This document shows, one piece after another, positions 20,866-28,334 of a stretch of 28,334 bases of DNA. Source of the DNA: a virus; IMG/VR virus record IMGVR_UViG_3300031957_000123, positions 1 to 28,334 of that record. One strand, given 5' to 3'. The position numbers and the translations under genes are program-made. Below the pieces are notes generated by a model, which was not told the origin of the DNA, did no database searches, and saw only the letters and a list, made by a program, of their open reading frames with translations. Numbering within the stretch: the first letter of the stretch is position 1; every line of letters starts with the position of its first letter.

Positions 20866-23800
20866 ATGGCTACGCTAGATGATCTGCTCGCAGTTCCTAC
20901 CGCCACAGACGAAGAAGAGACCGAAGCCTCTCAAGCAGGAGTAACTGTCGAGGTTGTTCCTTCAGGTCTTGATAAGCTGAGTCAGCTACCCGAAGTTACG
21001 GAAGTCCCTGCTCTCAAAGAGGAAGACCTCTACACAGACCCGACATGGATTGCTAACGCTCGCAGAATGGCTGAGTTACAACGTGGCACTGCGATGTTAG
21101 GAGTACCTGACGCAGATGCCTCAGATGAGGAGTTTGCTAAGTTTGGTATCTCCTACATGGGGCAGTTCAACTACAACCTGTACAACATGGCAACTGATGC
21201 ACTTGATGTAGCATCTTGGGAACCAGAAGACGCAACTGCTTTCGTAGATCTCATGCAGACCTATGACAAGTTACCTAACTTCACGATGTCTGGCACAGGA
21301 CGTTTACTGAAAGGGCTTGCTTCTGATCCCTCTACCTACTTAGGTGTGGGCTTATTGGCTCGTGCTTTTGGAGTGAACACTGCAGGTAAAGCTTCAGTCA
21401 AAGCTCTGGTAGAACGTGGGTTCAAGCAGAAGACTGCAGAGTCCCTCGTCAAGCGTGTTGGTATCTATACAACAGCCTCTGTTGAAGGTGGTCTCTACTC
21501 AAGTGCTGATAACGCTATGCGTCAGTCTGTTGAGATTGATGCAGGTGTCCGTGAAGCGTTTGACATCGAGCAAAACCTCACAGCAACTGGCTACGGTATC
21601 TTGTTTGGTAATGGTCTCGCAGGTGTCCTAGATGTGGGTTCTGCTGCATACAAATCGATGCGATCAAAGACTAAAGCAGAGTCTCGTTTAGCCTCAGAGC
21701 AACAGCCTACGTCAGAAGGCACTCCAGAGACCCCAGAAGCCTCCACACAAGGAGATACTGCACCAAGTCAAGCTGACGTATTAGACAACACTGAACAGCC
21801 TACAGTGACTGCTGACGAAGTGAATCGTGTACTGGATGAAGCAGAGAGTGCTCCTACTCCAAACGAGTTAGCTGCAGCCCGTAATGAGATCAATCGTGAT
21901 GCAAACTCTGGATTGAATCTAGAGCGTGTTAATGACAAAGGTGAAGCAGTTCCTGTCATACCACGGAACAGAGACCAAGAGATCATTAGTGAAACTGGTG
22001 ATGTCTCCTTACGTCCTGCTCCTATTGGCTCTAAGAACCTTAACAGTCTTGAAACAACAGATGACGTTAAGCGTCTCGTTGAAGAACGTGCAGTTAGGCA
22101 TGAAGCCAAGCTCGTTAAGATGGATGGCTACAACGGTGGCAAGCAAACACTAGAGCAGGCAGAGCGTGAAGCTAAAGAGTCTGTTCTACAGATTGCTCGT
22201 GACCTTGGTGATGAGACTGATCGTACAAGTGCTTTGTTTGAGAAGCTAAAAGACGAAGCTAAGGATGACATCAAACTGATGCGTCAGATTCAAGCTCGTG
22301 CTTTAGCGATCAACGAGATCATGACTGAGACTGCAGCCAAGCTTGTCGAGATGGCTAAGAAGAACCCTGATGAGTTCACGAACAAAGATAAAGCAGAGTT
22401 CATGCAGTTGAAGGATGTCCTTGATTCCTTGTCTGTGATGGACGGTCTTTATTCTCGTCAGTTCTCTCGTAACTTAGGTAGCAGACGAGTGACTCGTGGT
22501 ACTTGGGCAATCCTGGACGCATTGAATGATCCGAAGCTACGCAAGTCTAACCAAGCGGCTGATGAGTTCGCAGCACTACATGATGCCGTGAAGACCTCTT
22601 ATGGTGACATCAAGCTCTTACGTCAGAAGACCAAGCCTAGTGCTTTGATTAAGGCCTTAGGTAAGCTCAACAGCTTCCGTACAGAGGCGATGATCTCTGG
22701 TGCTTCTACTCAGCAAGCAGCAGCCTTCGGTAACATCATCAACCTGTTCCTTTATCCTTTCCTGCGTAAGTTAGCAGGTAGGAAGATTGGAGGAGAGCGT
22801 GGTGCAAGGATTCGTGCTGAAGCGGCTATCCAAGTCAACGCATACCGTATGTATGCCAAAGAAGCATGGGATGCAGCTAAGTTAGCATTCCGTCTTGGTG
22901 AGGCACTGACAGATCCAAGTTCAACACGTTTAGAGCGTGATGCATTCAATCTGGATCTTGATAAGTCTCAGACGTTCTTAGGCAAGCTCAACGTGTTCAA
23001 AGGGCAGTTCACGCTCTTTGGTGACCTCATGAGTGGCTATGATGAGATGGCTAAGTATCTCTTCACTCGTTCTCGTGCTTATGCTCGTGCATACACTGAA
23101 CTGTCACGGATGAAGCCTGATCTCACTCCAGAGCAACTGAGGTTAGAAGCAGATGCTTATGTCCGCAGACTGGCAGATCCAAGCACAGGACAATTCAAAG
23201 ACAAACAGATTGTTGAAGAGTCACGTGCAATCACCTTCACCCAAGATATTAACGATGGCGTAATCGGACAGATTATTAGTCGTGTAGCGAATGCGGGTGG
23301 TGGTATTGGACGACTGCTTGCGTTCCCGTTCGTCAAAGCACCTCTGAACATTGTGTCAGTGGGGATGTCTATGATCCCAGGCACTGCACGTATCTCTCAG
23401 CGTCAAATGAATGTGATTAACACCTTCAAGACTGCTCGACAGAACCTAGAGGACTTCAATGCAGGTAGGTTACCGGATGCTGATGCAGACCAACTGAAGA
23501 AAGAGTTTGAGTTTGCAGAAGAGCAAATGGCAGTGCTACAAGCAAAGAAGGCTGTTGGTACAGCAATCATGGCAGGATCAGTAGCTCTTGCAGCTTCTGG
23601 AGGTCTCACAGGTAATGGCCCTGGGGATCCAGTACAGCGTAGGTTATGGCTGAAAGCGGGATATAAACCTCTTTCAGTATGGGATCCAATTCGTAAGAAG
23701 TGGATTAGCTACAAAGCTATCGAACCCTTTGCTACACCTATGGCGATTGCTGCAGACCTCACGTACTTCATTCAACATGAGTTCGGTGGTCTTGACCAAG

Positions 23801-24618
23801 GCGGGGTTGAAGTAGCAAAAGAGATTGCTTCAAAGACCTTAGCTGTTGTCGTGGATAACATCCTTGGTAAGTCGTCCCTTATGGGAGCCAGTCAGTTGAC
23901 GGATGCTCTCAGTTCACCAGACAAGTTCGGAACATACATCGAGAGCTTTGTTACTTCCTTCGCCCCTAACATCGCACGTGATATTGGTGAGCTAGAGGCA
24001 GGAGCACAAGCCCGTGAGAATGGAACACTGCTTAATAAACTGCAGGCTAAGATTCCAATCTTGATGAACTCTGTTGGTCTGAAGTATGACGACTTCGGTA
24101 GACCGATACAAAAAGATACTGGGTTCTTATACATCTTCCCTGCCTTCAAAGAAGCAGAAGACGTAGATCCCATTGAAGAGCTTATGTACGACTTGCGCGT
24201 ACAGTTTGATCGAACAGGCTCTCTTGCCTCCATGCCTTACAGTTTGAATGTAGGCACATTGGATACTGACTTTAGAACCATCTTTGATGGAGATGCCTCT
24301 AGCGGGATATCTGTCTACGGTAAGTTCCACCAGTTACTAGGGGAGGTGAGACATCCTGCTTATGGTAACAAGACCCTCTACGATGCAATTTCTCAACGAG
24401 TCAGACAGCGTGACTTTGCAGCCATGATGTATGGCAACGAAGCCATGTCTCCTCCTGCCCTCAAGGAACTCTCAGGAATATTCAAAGCCTATCGAGATCT
24501 AGCTTTAGAAGATCTTAGGAAAGAATCTCCTGCCTACCGCGAGAAGGTGAAGGAAGAAGAAGACAAGAAGATACAAGCATCGAAAGATATTATCCGAAGA
24601 CTAAGGACTGGAAGGTAA
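20866..24618 (+). CDS. Internal virion protein gp16-like (DNA-ejection protein)
   Basis: This 1250-residue protein is the longest in the window (T7 gp16, 1318 aa). In T7, gp16 enters the cell envelope, makes the inner-membrane part of the ejection tunnel and carries an N-terminal lytic transglycosylase. In this protein the N-terminal 120 residues show no transglycosylase Glu-Ser/GLMQ-type pattern. There are hydrophobic segments, including AAFGNIINLFLYPFLRKLAG and AVGTAIMAGSVALAASGGL. A conserved marine-phage block follows: GPGDPVQRRLWLKAGYKPLS, then WISYKAIEPFATPMAIAADL. Start 20866 is preferred to ATG 20860, because AGGAG (20855-20859) is spaced correctly only for 20866. The stop overlaps the fibre gene by one base. 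Confidence 0.85.
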   Translation: MATLDDLLAVPTATDEEETEASQAGVTVEVVPSGLDKLSQLPEVTEVPALKEEDLYTDPTWIANARRMAELQRGTAMLGVPDADASDEEFAKFGISYMGQFNYNLYNMATDALDVASWEPEDATAFVDLMQTYDKLPNFTMSGTGRLLKGLASDPSTYLGVGLLARAFGVNTAGKASVKALVERGFKQKTAESLVKRVGIYTTASVEGGLYSSADNAMRQSVEIDAGVREAFDIEQNLTATGYGILFGNGLAGVLDVGSAAYKSMRSKTKAESRLASEQQPTSEGTPETPEASTQGDTAPSQADVLDNTEQPTVTADEVNRVLDEAESAPTPNELAAARNEINRDANSGLNLERVNDKGEAVPVIPRNRDQEIISETGDVSLRPAPIGSKNLNSLETTDDVKRLVEERAVRHEAKLVKMDGYNGGKQTLEQAEREAKESVLQIARDLGDETDRTSALFEKLKDEAKDDIKLMRQIQARALAINEIMTETAAKLVEMAKKNPDEFTNKDKAEFMQLKDVLDSLSVMDGLYSRQFSRNLGSRRVTRGTWAILDALNDPKLRKSNQAADEFAALHDAVKTSYGDIKLLRQKTKPSALIKALGKLNSFRTEAMISGASTQQAAAFGNIINLFLYPFLRKLAGRKIGGERGARIRAEAAIQVNAYRMYAKEAWDAAKLAFRLGEALTDPSSTRLERDAFNLDLDKSQTFLGKLNVFKGQFTLFGDLMSGYDEMAKYLFTRSRAYARAYTELSRMKPDLTPEQLRLEADAYVRRLADPSTGQFKDKQIVEESRAITFTQDINDGVIGQIISRVANAGGGIGRLLAFPFVKAPLNIVSVGMSMIPGTARISQRQMNVINTFKTARQNLEDFNAGRLPDADADQLKKEFEFAEEQMAVLQAKKAVGTAIMAGSVALAASGGLTGNGPGDPVQRRLWLKAGYKPLSVWDPIRKKWISYKAIEPFATPMAIAADLTYFIQHEFGGLDQGGVEVAKEIASKTLAVVVDNILGKSSLMGASQLTDALSSPDKFGTYIESFVTSFAPNIARDIGELEAGAQARENGTLLNKLQAKIPILMNSVGLKYDDFGRPIQKDTGFLYIFPAFKEAEDVDPIEELMYDLRVQFDRTGSLASMPYSLNVGTLDTDFRTIFDGDASSGISVYGKFHQLLGEVRHPAYGNKTLYDAISQRVRQRDFAAMMYGNEAMSPPALKELSGIFKAYRDLALEDLRKESPAYREKVKEEEDKKIQASKDIIRRLRTGR

Positions 24619-26621
24619 TGGCATACAGTTATATAGAGTATACGGCAGACGGTAGCACCACTACCTTCTCCGTTCCCTTTGACTACACAGCCCAAGCTGA
24701 TGTCAAAGTGTTTGTAGGCGGGGTGGAAGACACCTCGTTTACTTTCAATTCAAACTCTGTAGTTCAAACGTCCACTACTCCTGCTTCAGGGGTGGTGGTG
24801 CGTGTTGAGCGTAATACAGACCTAGACTCACGAGCCGTGGACTTTGCTTCAGGCTCCGTATTAACAGAAGAAGACCTTGATAACTCTAATATTCAGGTTT
24901 ACTTCGCAGCCCAGGAGGCGATTGATACTGCAGAATCTGCACTCATTCAGACTCCTGATGGTAAGTGGGATGCTCAATCCCGTGTGATTAAGAACGTCAC
25001 TGATCCAACCAATGCTCAAGATGCAGTCACTAAGAACTACCTTGAGAACACTTGGCTCACCTTGTCAGACAAAGCGCAGCTTAATGCTCTAAACACCGAC
25101 AACCTCAACCGAGTGCATACCTCTATTGATGAGTTGGATCGTGTCCATACGTCTATCGACAACTTGGATCGTGTTCATACTTCTATTGGTAACATTGATC
25201 GCGTAGATCAGTCCATCGACAACGTAGACCGAGTACACACTTCAATCGCCAACATTGACCGTGTGGAAGACTCCATCGCTAACGTAGATCGCGTAGCAAC
25301 TTCAGCCGACAACCTAGACCGTGTTCATACCTCGATTGGTAATGTAGATCGTGTCGATCAGTCGATTGATAACGTAGACCGTGTGGCTACCTCTGCGGAC
25401 AACCTAGATCGTGTTCACACTTCTATCGGTAAGTTAGATCGTGTTCATACATCTATCTCTGCGGTAGATACAGTAGCGGCAGACCTGAATGAGCCTACGT
25501 CTGAAATCGAGACAGTGGCTAACTCAATCACGAACGTCAACAATGTTGGCAATGACATTGCGTCAGTGAATCAAGTATCGACAGACATCGCGGATGTCCG
25601 GCAGGTTGCTACAGATACCGTAGCTCTCAACAGTGTCTACAACAACATCAGTGCAGTCTCGAACGTCAGCACAAACATGACAGCAGTTACAAACGTCAAT
25701 ACAAACATGGCGGTTGTGACAAACGTGTCTAACAACATGGCTGACATTCAGGCTGTTGAGGCAGAAGTAGCAAAGGTTGTCGCAGTCGCTAATGATCTAG
25801 CAGAAGCTACCTCAGAGATTGATGTAGTCGCAGGGTCAATTGCGAACGTAGACCTTGTTGGTGGTTCGATTAGTAACGTCAACCAAGTTGCGGCTAATCT
25901 GGCAGACGTAAACAACTTTGCGGATACCTATTTCGTAGGAGCTACAGAACCATCATCACCAACTACAGGTGACCTATGGTTTGACTCTGCGTCCTCTACA
26001 ATGAAGGTGTACAACGGTACAGGTTTCGTCAATGCAGGCTCATCAGTCAACGGTGTTGCTAACTCTGTAGAACATACAGCGACAGCTAACCAAGATACAT
26101 TTACTGCAACGTATGATGCAGGTTATGTAGATGTTTACTTAAACGGTGTCTTGCTTGCTACAAGTGACTACACAGCCACTAACGGTTCTAGTGTTGTTCT
26201 CAACACAGGAGCGGCGGCAGGTGACACGGTATTTATCCAAAGCTATGGCACGTTCCAGTTAGCGGATCACTACACACGCACTGAGACAGATAGCCTCATT
26301 GCAAACATTGATGCACTGCCAGACCAGACAGGTCACTCAGGACAATTCCTGACGACTGACGGTACTACGGCAGATTGGGCATCGGTAGACGCTCTACCAG
26401 ATCAGACAGGCCATGCGGGTCAGTTCCTTACTACGGATGGAACGACTGCTTCATGGGCTGACACAGGAGCCAAAGAAGGCATCTTCTGGGAGAACGGTAC
26501 TACCATTTCATCTAATTACACTATCCCGACAAACACCAATGCAGGGTCGTTTGGCCCGATCACTATTGCGAGCGGTGTCACTGTGACCATTAGTGCGGGA
26601 TCAACTTGGACGGTGGTTTAA
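24618..26621 (+). CDS. Tail fibre with T7 gp17-type N-terminal anchor and decapeptide repeats
   Basis: The 667-residue protein binds host receptors. Residues 1-150 match the T7 tail-fibre anchor: TADGSTTTFSVPFDY, RAVDFASGSVLTEEDLD, and then QTPDGKWDAQSRVIKNVTDP. Residues 163-282 are twelve 10-residue repeats of the form LDRVHTSIDN; residues 283-438 hold more divergent copies with hydrophobics at positions 1, 4 and 8. Then come GDLWFDSASSTMKVYNGTGFV, a YLNGVLL beta segment, a 26-residue duplication (DALPDQTGHSGQFLTTDG and its copy) and a C-terminal GPITIASGVTVTISAGSTW. It is the first of a run of fibre-like genes. The stop is followed directly by the next ATG. Confidence 0.92.
   Translation: MAYSYIEYTADGSTTTFSVPFDYTAQADVKVFVGGVEDTSFTFNSNSVVQTSTTPASGVVVRVERNTDLDSRAVDFASGSVLTEEDLDNSNIQVYFAAQEAIDTAESALIQTPDGKWDAQSRVIKNVTDPTNAQDAVTKNYLENTWLTLSDKAQLNALNTDNLNRVHTSIDELDRVHTSIDNLDRVHTSIGNIDRVDQSIDNVDRVHTSIANIDRVEDSIANVDRVATSADNLDRVHTSIGNVDRVDQSIDNVDRVATSADNLDRVHTSIGKLDRVHTSISAVDTVAADLNEPTSEIETVANSITNVNNVGNDIASVNQVSTDIADVRQVATDTVALNSVYNNISAVSNVSTNMTAVTNVNTNMAVVTNVSNNMADIQAVEAEVAKVVAVANDLAEATSEIDVVAGSIANVDLVGGSISNVNQVAANLADVNNFADTYFVGATEPSSPTTGDLWFDSASSTMKVYNGTGFVNAGSSVNGVANSVEHTATANQDTFTATYDAGYVDVYLNGVLLATSDYTATNGSSVVLNTGAAAGDTVFIQSYGTFQLADHYTRTETDSLIANIDALPDQTGHSGQFLTTDGTTADWASVDALPDQTGHAGQFLTTDGTTASWADTGAKEGIFWENGTTISSNYTIPTNTNAGSFGPITIASGVTVTISAGSTWTVV
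25104..25463 (+). repeat. Twelve tandem 30-base repeats inside the tail fibre gene
   Basis: Each unit encodes ten residues of the pattern (L/I/V)DRVHTSIDN, with HTS replaced by DQS, EDS or ATS in some units. The units are in frame and diverged at the base level (gtg/gtc/gta and cat/cac alternate). The array is therefore held by protein structure, with possible unequal crossing-over between closely matching units. Confidence 0.9.
25464..25931 (+). repeat. Divergent continuation of the decapeptide repeats
   Basis: Ten-residue units continue with V/I/L at positions 1, 4 and 8 and Asn or Asp common at 2, 7 and 10. The array is broken twice by 14-residue units with the same ending (VDTVAADLNEPTSE and VVAVANDLAEATSE). 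It ends just before the FVGATEPSS segment. Confidence 0.75.
26310..26465 (+). repeat. Two tandem 78-base repeats in the tail fibre C-terminal region
   Basis: The two 26-residue units are DALPDQTGHSGQFLTTDG... and DALPDQTGHAGQFLTTDG.... They differ at only a few residues, but their codons differ widely, which points to an old duplication kept by selection. The motif is common in phage tail fibres near the receptor-binding tip. Confidence 0.85.
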
Positions 26622-27179
26622 ATGGCAAGTGTATTACAAGTCGAAGAATTGCGTGGCCCCAGTAGTGGGGCTAACGCTAATAAAGTAATTATCCCTAGTG
26701 GGCAGACGTTGGAGATAGCAGGGAGTGCGTCTGGCCTTCTCACAGAGATGCCTAGTGGGTCAGTAATCCAAGTAAAAACAGCGTATATGCCTAGAGCATC
26801 TTCCGTCTCTGTGAACACTAATTATTCGGTTGATATTGGATTGAATGTAACGATCACTCCATCCTCAGCCACAAGTACGTTTCTTGTGATGATTGATTTT
26901 TCAATTGATGCGCTAGGTGACTCGCATTTTGATGCTCAGTTATACCGCAGAGAAAACGCCGCAGATACAGCCATAGGTAGTGGAGAGGCGTTTCAAGATG
27001 CGGCTAATTTTGGTGGATCAAACCAACATGGTCATGGGTACGCTTACTCCTTCTTGGATACACCAAGCACAACTAACGAATTGACCTACAAATTTCTAAT
27101 GAAGGATGGCGGGGCAAACAACATTATCGCGCATCATACAGGCGCATCAAATATGACAGTTATGGAGATCGCAGGATGA
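26622..27179 (+). CDS. Fibre-like virion protein, paralogue 1 of 3 (185 aa)
   Basis: The product begins MASVLQVEELRGPSSGANAN, includes LPSGSVIQV-like MPSGSVIQVKTAYM and VTITPSSATSTFLVMIDFSI, and has FLDTPSTTNELTYKFLM near the end before the closing MTVMEIAG. The same blocks, in the same order and at similar spacing, occur in the next two genes. The sequence is beta-rich and lacks enzyme motifs. Position directly behind the fibre gene and the resemblance to small tail-fibre-associated proteins in marine phages suggest a receptor-binding or fibre-tip accessory role. The start follows the fibre stop directly (TAAATG). Confidence 0.78.
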   Translation: MASVLQVEELRGPSSGANANKVIIPSGQTLEIAGSASGLLTEMPSGSVIQVKTAYMPRASSVSVNTNYSVDIGLNVTITPSSATSTFLVMIDFSIDALGDSHFDAQLYRRENAADTAIGSGEAFQDAANFGGSNQHGHGYAYSFLDTPSTTNELTYKFLMKDGGANNIIAHHTGASNMTVMEIAG

Positions 27180-27694
27180 GTACACTTATTGTAAACACCA
27201 TCGATGCTCCTTCTGGGCAGACGATCTCCGCTCCTGATCTTCAGTTACCAAGTGGGTCTGTGGTGCAGGTACGCAATAGACTCAAATCCAATATGGAAGC
27301 CTACACTAGCCATGCGTGGCACACGGTTTTGGAAGATACCATCACACCTTCAAGCTCTGCCTCTACAATCTTAATCACAGGTATCGTTGCGTTCTCTATG
27401 TCAGGCGGAGATGGAATGGTTCGTATTGAGAGAACGGTAAATAGTATAGCAACAGTAATTGGTGGCGGAACAGAAGGTTCTAACTTAAATGGTATCGCAG
27501 GACAGGCTTCTGGTTCGTATAACGCTATGACCACTCTTGCGGCTTGTTCGTATGAAGATTCCCCATCAAGTTCTTCTACTGTTACCTACAAATTGCAAAT
27601 TCGTGGGGACAACACGTTATATGTAAACAGGCGAGGAGTAGGTACAGATTTTGGATCAGGAACATATCTTACACTCATGGAGATCGCAGGATGA
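27176..27694 (+). CDS. Fibre-like virion protein, paralogue 2 of 3 (172 aa)
   Basis: The product starts MSTLIVNTIDAPSGQTISAP. It shares with its neighbours LPSGSVVQV, DTITPSSSASTILITGIVAF, a middle IERTVNSIATVIGGG, and EDSPSSSSTVTYKLQIR before the identical ending LTLMEIAG. The middle regions are otherwise very different from paralogue 1, the pattern expected of receptor-binding variation. It overlaps the genes on both sides by ATGA, so the three genes form one coupled unit. Confidence 0.78.
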   Translation: MSTLIVNTIDAPSGQTISAPDLQLPSGSVVQVRNRLKSNMEAYTSHAWHTVLEDTITPSSSASTILITGIVAFSMSGGDGMVRIERTVNSIATVIGGGTEGSNLNGIAGQASGSYNAMTTLAACSYEDSPSSSSTVTYKLQIRGDNTLYVNRRGVGTDFGSGTYLTLMEIAG

Positions 27695-28218
27695 GCAGTA
27701 TAATCAAAGTCGATCAAATCCAGACTGCGGCAGGCGGTACTCCAAGTTTATCTGATTTGGGTATTGCGACGACTGGTACGGGTAAGGTGCTTCAAGTTGT
27801 AAATAACACATACAGCACAGACACAGCAATTAACACCACGAGCTACACTAATAGTGGTTTGCTTGGCGTTATTACACCGACAAGCACATCTAGTAAAATT
27901 TTAGTACTGATTCAACTTGCTGTGAGGCTAAGTGGTACGTTTGACCACGGTGCTAGTTTTAAAGTTGAGAGAGATAACAACGGCACAACTACTGACATAT
28001 GGGCATCCGCAGGTACGCTAGATAGTTATATCTACGCTAACTCAGGCTCAGTCGATTCTAGAAGGAGAGAAGGTTGGGTAGTTTTAGATACTCCGAATAC
28101 AACCAATGAGTTGGACTATCGTATCTATGCACGTTCCATGCGTACTGACAACAATAATGATTGTCGTTTACATCAAAACAGCACCTCAACAATCACACTC
28201 ATAGAAATCGCAGGTTAA
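27691..28218 (+). CDS. Fibre-like virion protein, paralogue 3 of 3 (175 aa)
   Basis: The product starts MSSIIKVDQIQTAAGGTPSL, a pattern often seen at the N-terminus of small marine-phage fibre proteins. It continues VLQVVNNTYSTDTAINTTSY, VITPTSTSSKILVLIQLAV and FKVERDNNGTTTDIW. Near the end it has LDTPNTTNELDYRIYARSM and closes TLIEIAG. The blocks match paralogues 1 and 2. Its start overlaps paralogue 2 by ATGA and a 12-base gap separates it from the next gene. Function inferred as receptor binding or fibre accessory; not demonstrated. Confidence 0.78.
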   Translation: MSSIIKVDQIQTAAGGTPSLSDLGIATTGTGKVLQVVNNTYSTDTAINTTSYTNSGLLGVITPTSTSSKILVLIQLAVRLSGTFDHGASFKVERDNNGTTTDIWASAGTLDSYIYANSGSVDSRRREGWVVLDTPNTTNELDYRIYARSMRTDNNNDCRLHQNSTSTITLIEIAG

Positions 28219-28230
28219 ACAGGAGGCCAC

Positions 28231-28334
28231 ATGGCATCAATTGCACAAGCTCTCTCAGAGCTAAACATTACAGAATGGGTTCTCCGTGGAGAGCCTACAA
28301 CAGAAGCAGAGTTCAACGAAATGTTCCGCAAGGT
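28231..28334 (+). CDS. Start of an uncharacterised phage protein (cut by window end)
   Basis: Only 34 full codons are present: MASIAQALSELNITEWVLRG... then EPTTEAEFNEMFRK. It has an excellent ribosome-binding site (AGGAGG, 28221-28226). From memory, short phage proteins with an EWVLRGEPT-E-EFN pattern are common next to tail-fibre genes in marine phages. Function is unknown and most of the gene lies outside the window. Confidence 0.8.
   Translation, partial: MASIAQALSELNITEWVLRGEPTTEAEFNEMFRK

Noticed and set aside
25104-25463. Regular 30-base repeats resembling a CRISPR array
   Set aside because: The units are contiguous, without spacers, in frame with the tail fibre, and diverged at synonymous positions; they are protein repeats.
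1-28334. Insertion sequence, integrase or attachment site
   Set aside because: No transposase or integrase-like product and no long direct or inverted repeats outside the tail fibre repeats were found; the window is an uninterrupted lytic-type gene order.

Overview
The window is a 28.3 kb piece of a tailed-phage genome of the T7 type (short-tailed, Autographiviridae-like). It starts inside the C-terminal part of a single-subunit phage RNA polymerase and ends inside a gene just downstream of the tail-fibre cluster. All supported genes are on the + strand. They are tightly packed, often with 4-base ATGA or TAATG stop/start overlaps. The gene order follows T7 classes II and III. GC content looks intermediate. 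The class I ribonucleotide reductase, the DUF6321-like gene behind the capsid and the tail-fibre style suggest an aquatic or marine phage. The host cannot be read from this sequence.

Replication and nucleotide module (1-10556): RNA polymerase C-terminus, ssDNA-binding protein (gp2.5-like), endonuclease I (gp3-like), primase-helicase (gp4-like), a compact family-A DNA polymerase (gp5-like) that appears to lack the thioredoxin-binding insertion, a PD-(D/E)XK nuclease, a FEN-type 5'-3' exonuclease (gp6-like), a DUF3310 protein, and both subunits of a class I ribonucleotide reductase. Small, mostly uncharacterised genes sit in the gaps. Together these genes break down host DNA, reduce ribonucleotides, and replicate and resolve phage DNA.

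Virion module (10562-28334): a gp6.7/gp7.3-like small virion protein, portal, scaffold, major capsid protein, two small basic proteins, tail tubular proteins A and B, and internal (ejection) proteins resembling gp13, gp14, gp15 and gp16. These are followed by a tail fibre with a T7-type N-terminal anchor and long decapeptide repeats, then three tandem paralogous fibre-like genes and the start of one more gene. Terminase, holin and endolysin are not in the window.

Regulation: a 19-base element near-identical at 664-682 and 10562-10580, with a weaker third copy at 13443-13461, sits just ahead of the ssb gene, the virion module and the capsid gene. These are the best candidates for promoters read by the phage's own RNA polymerase. 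A strong intrinsic terminator lies between scaffold and capsid (13356-13382) and a GC-rich hairpin follows the capsid gene (14583-14604), so the capsid gene is set apart as its own expression unit. No gene-free stretch exceeds 300 bases; the longest is the 214-base scaffold-capsid gap.

The most notable points are the tandem fibre-like paralogues, the DNA polymerase without the thioredoxin-binding domain beside SSB and helicase that keep acidic tails ending in Phe, the gp16-like protein without a visible transglycosylase domain, the decapeptide-repeat fibre, and the promoter set.
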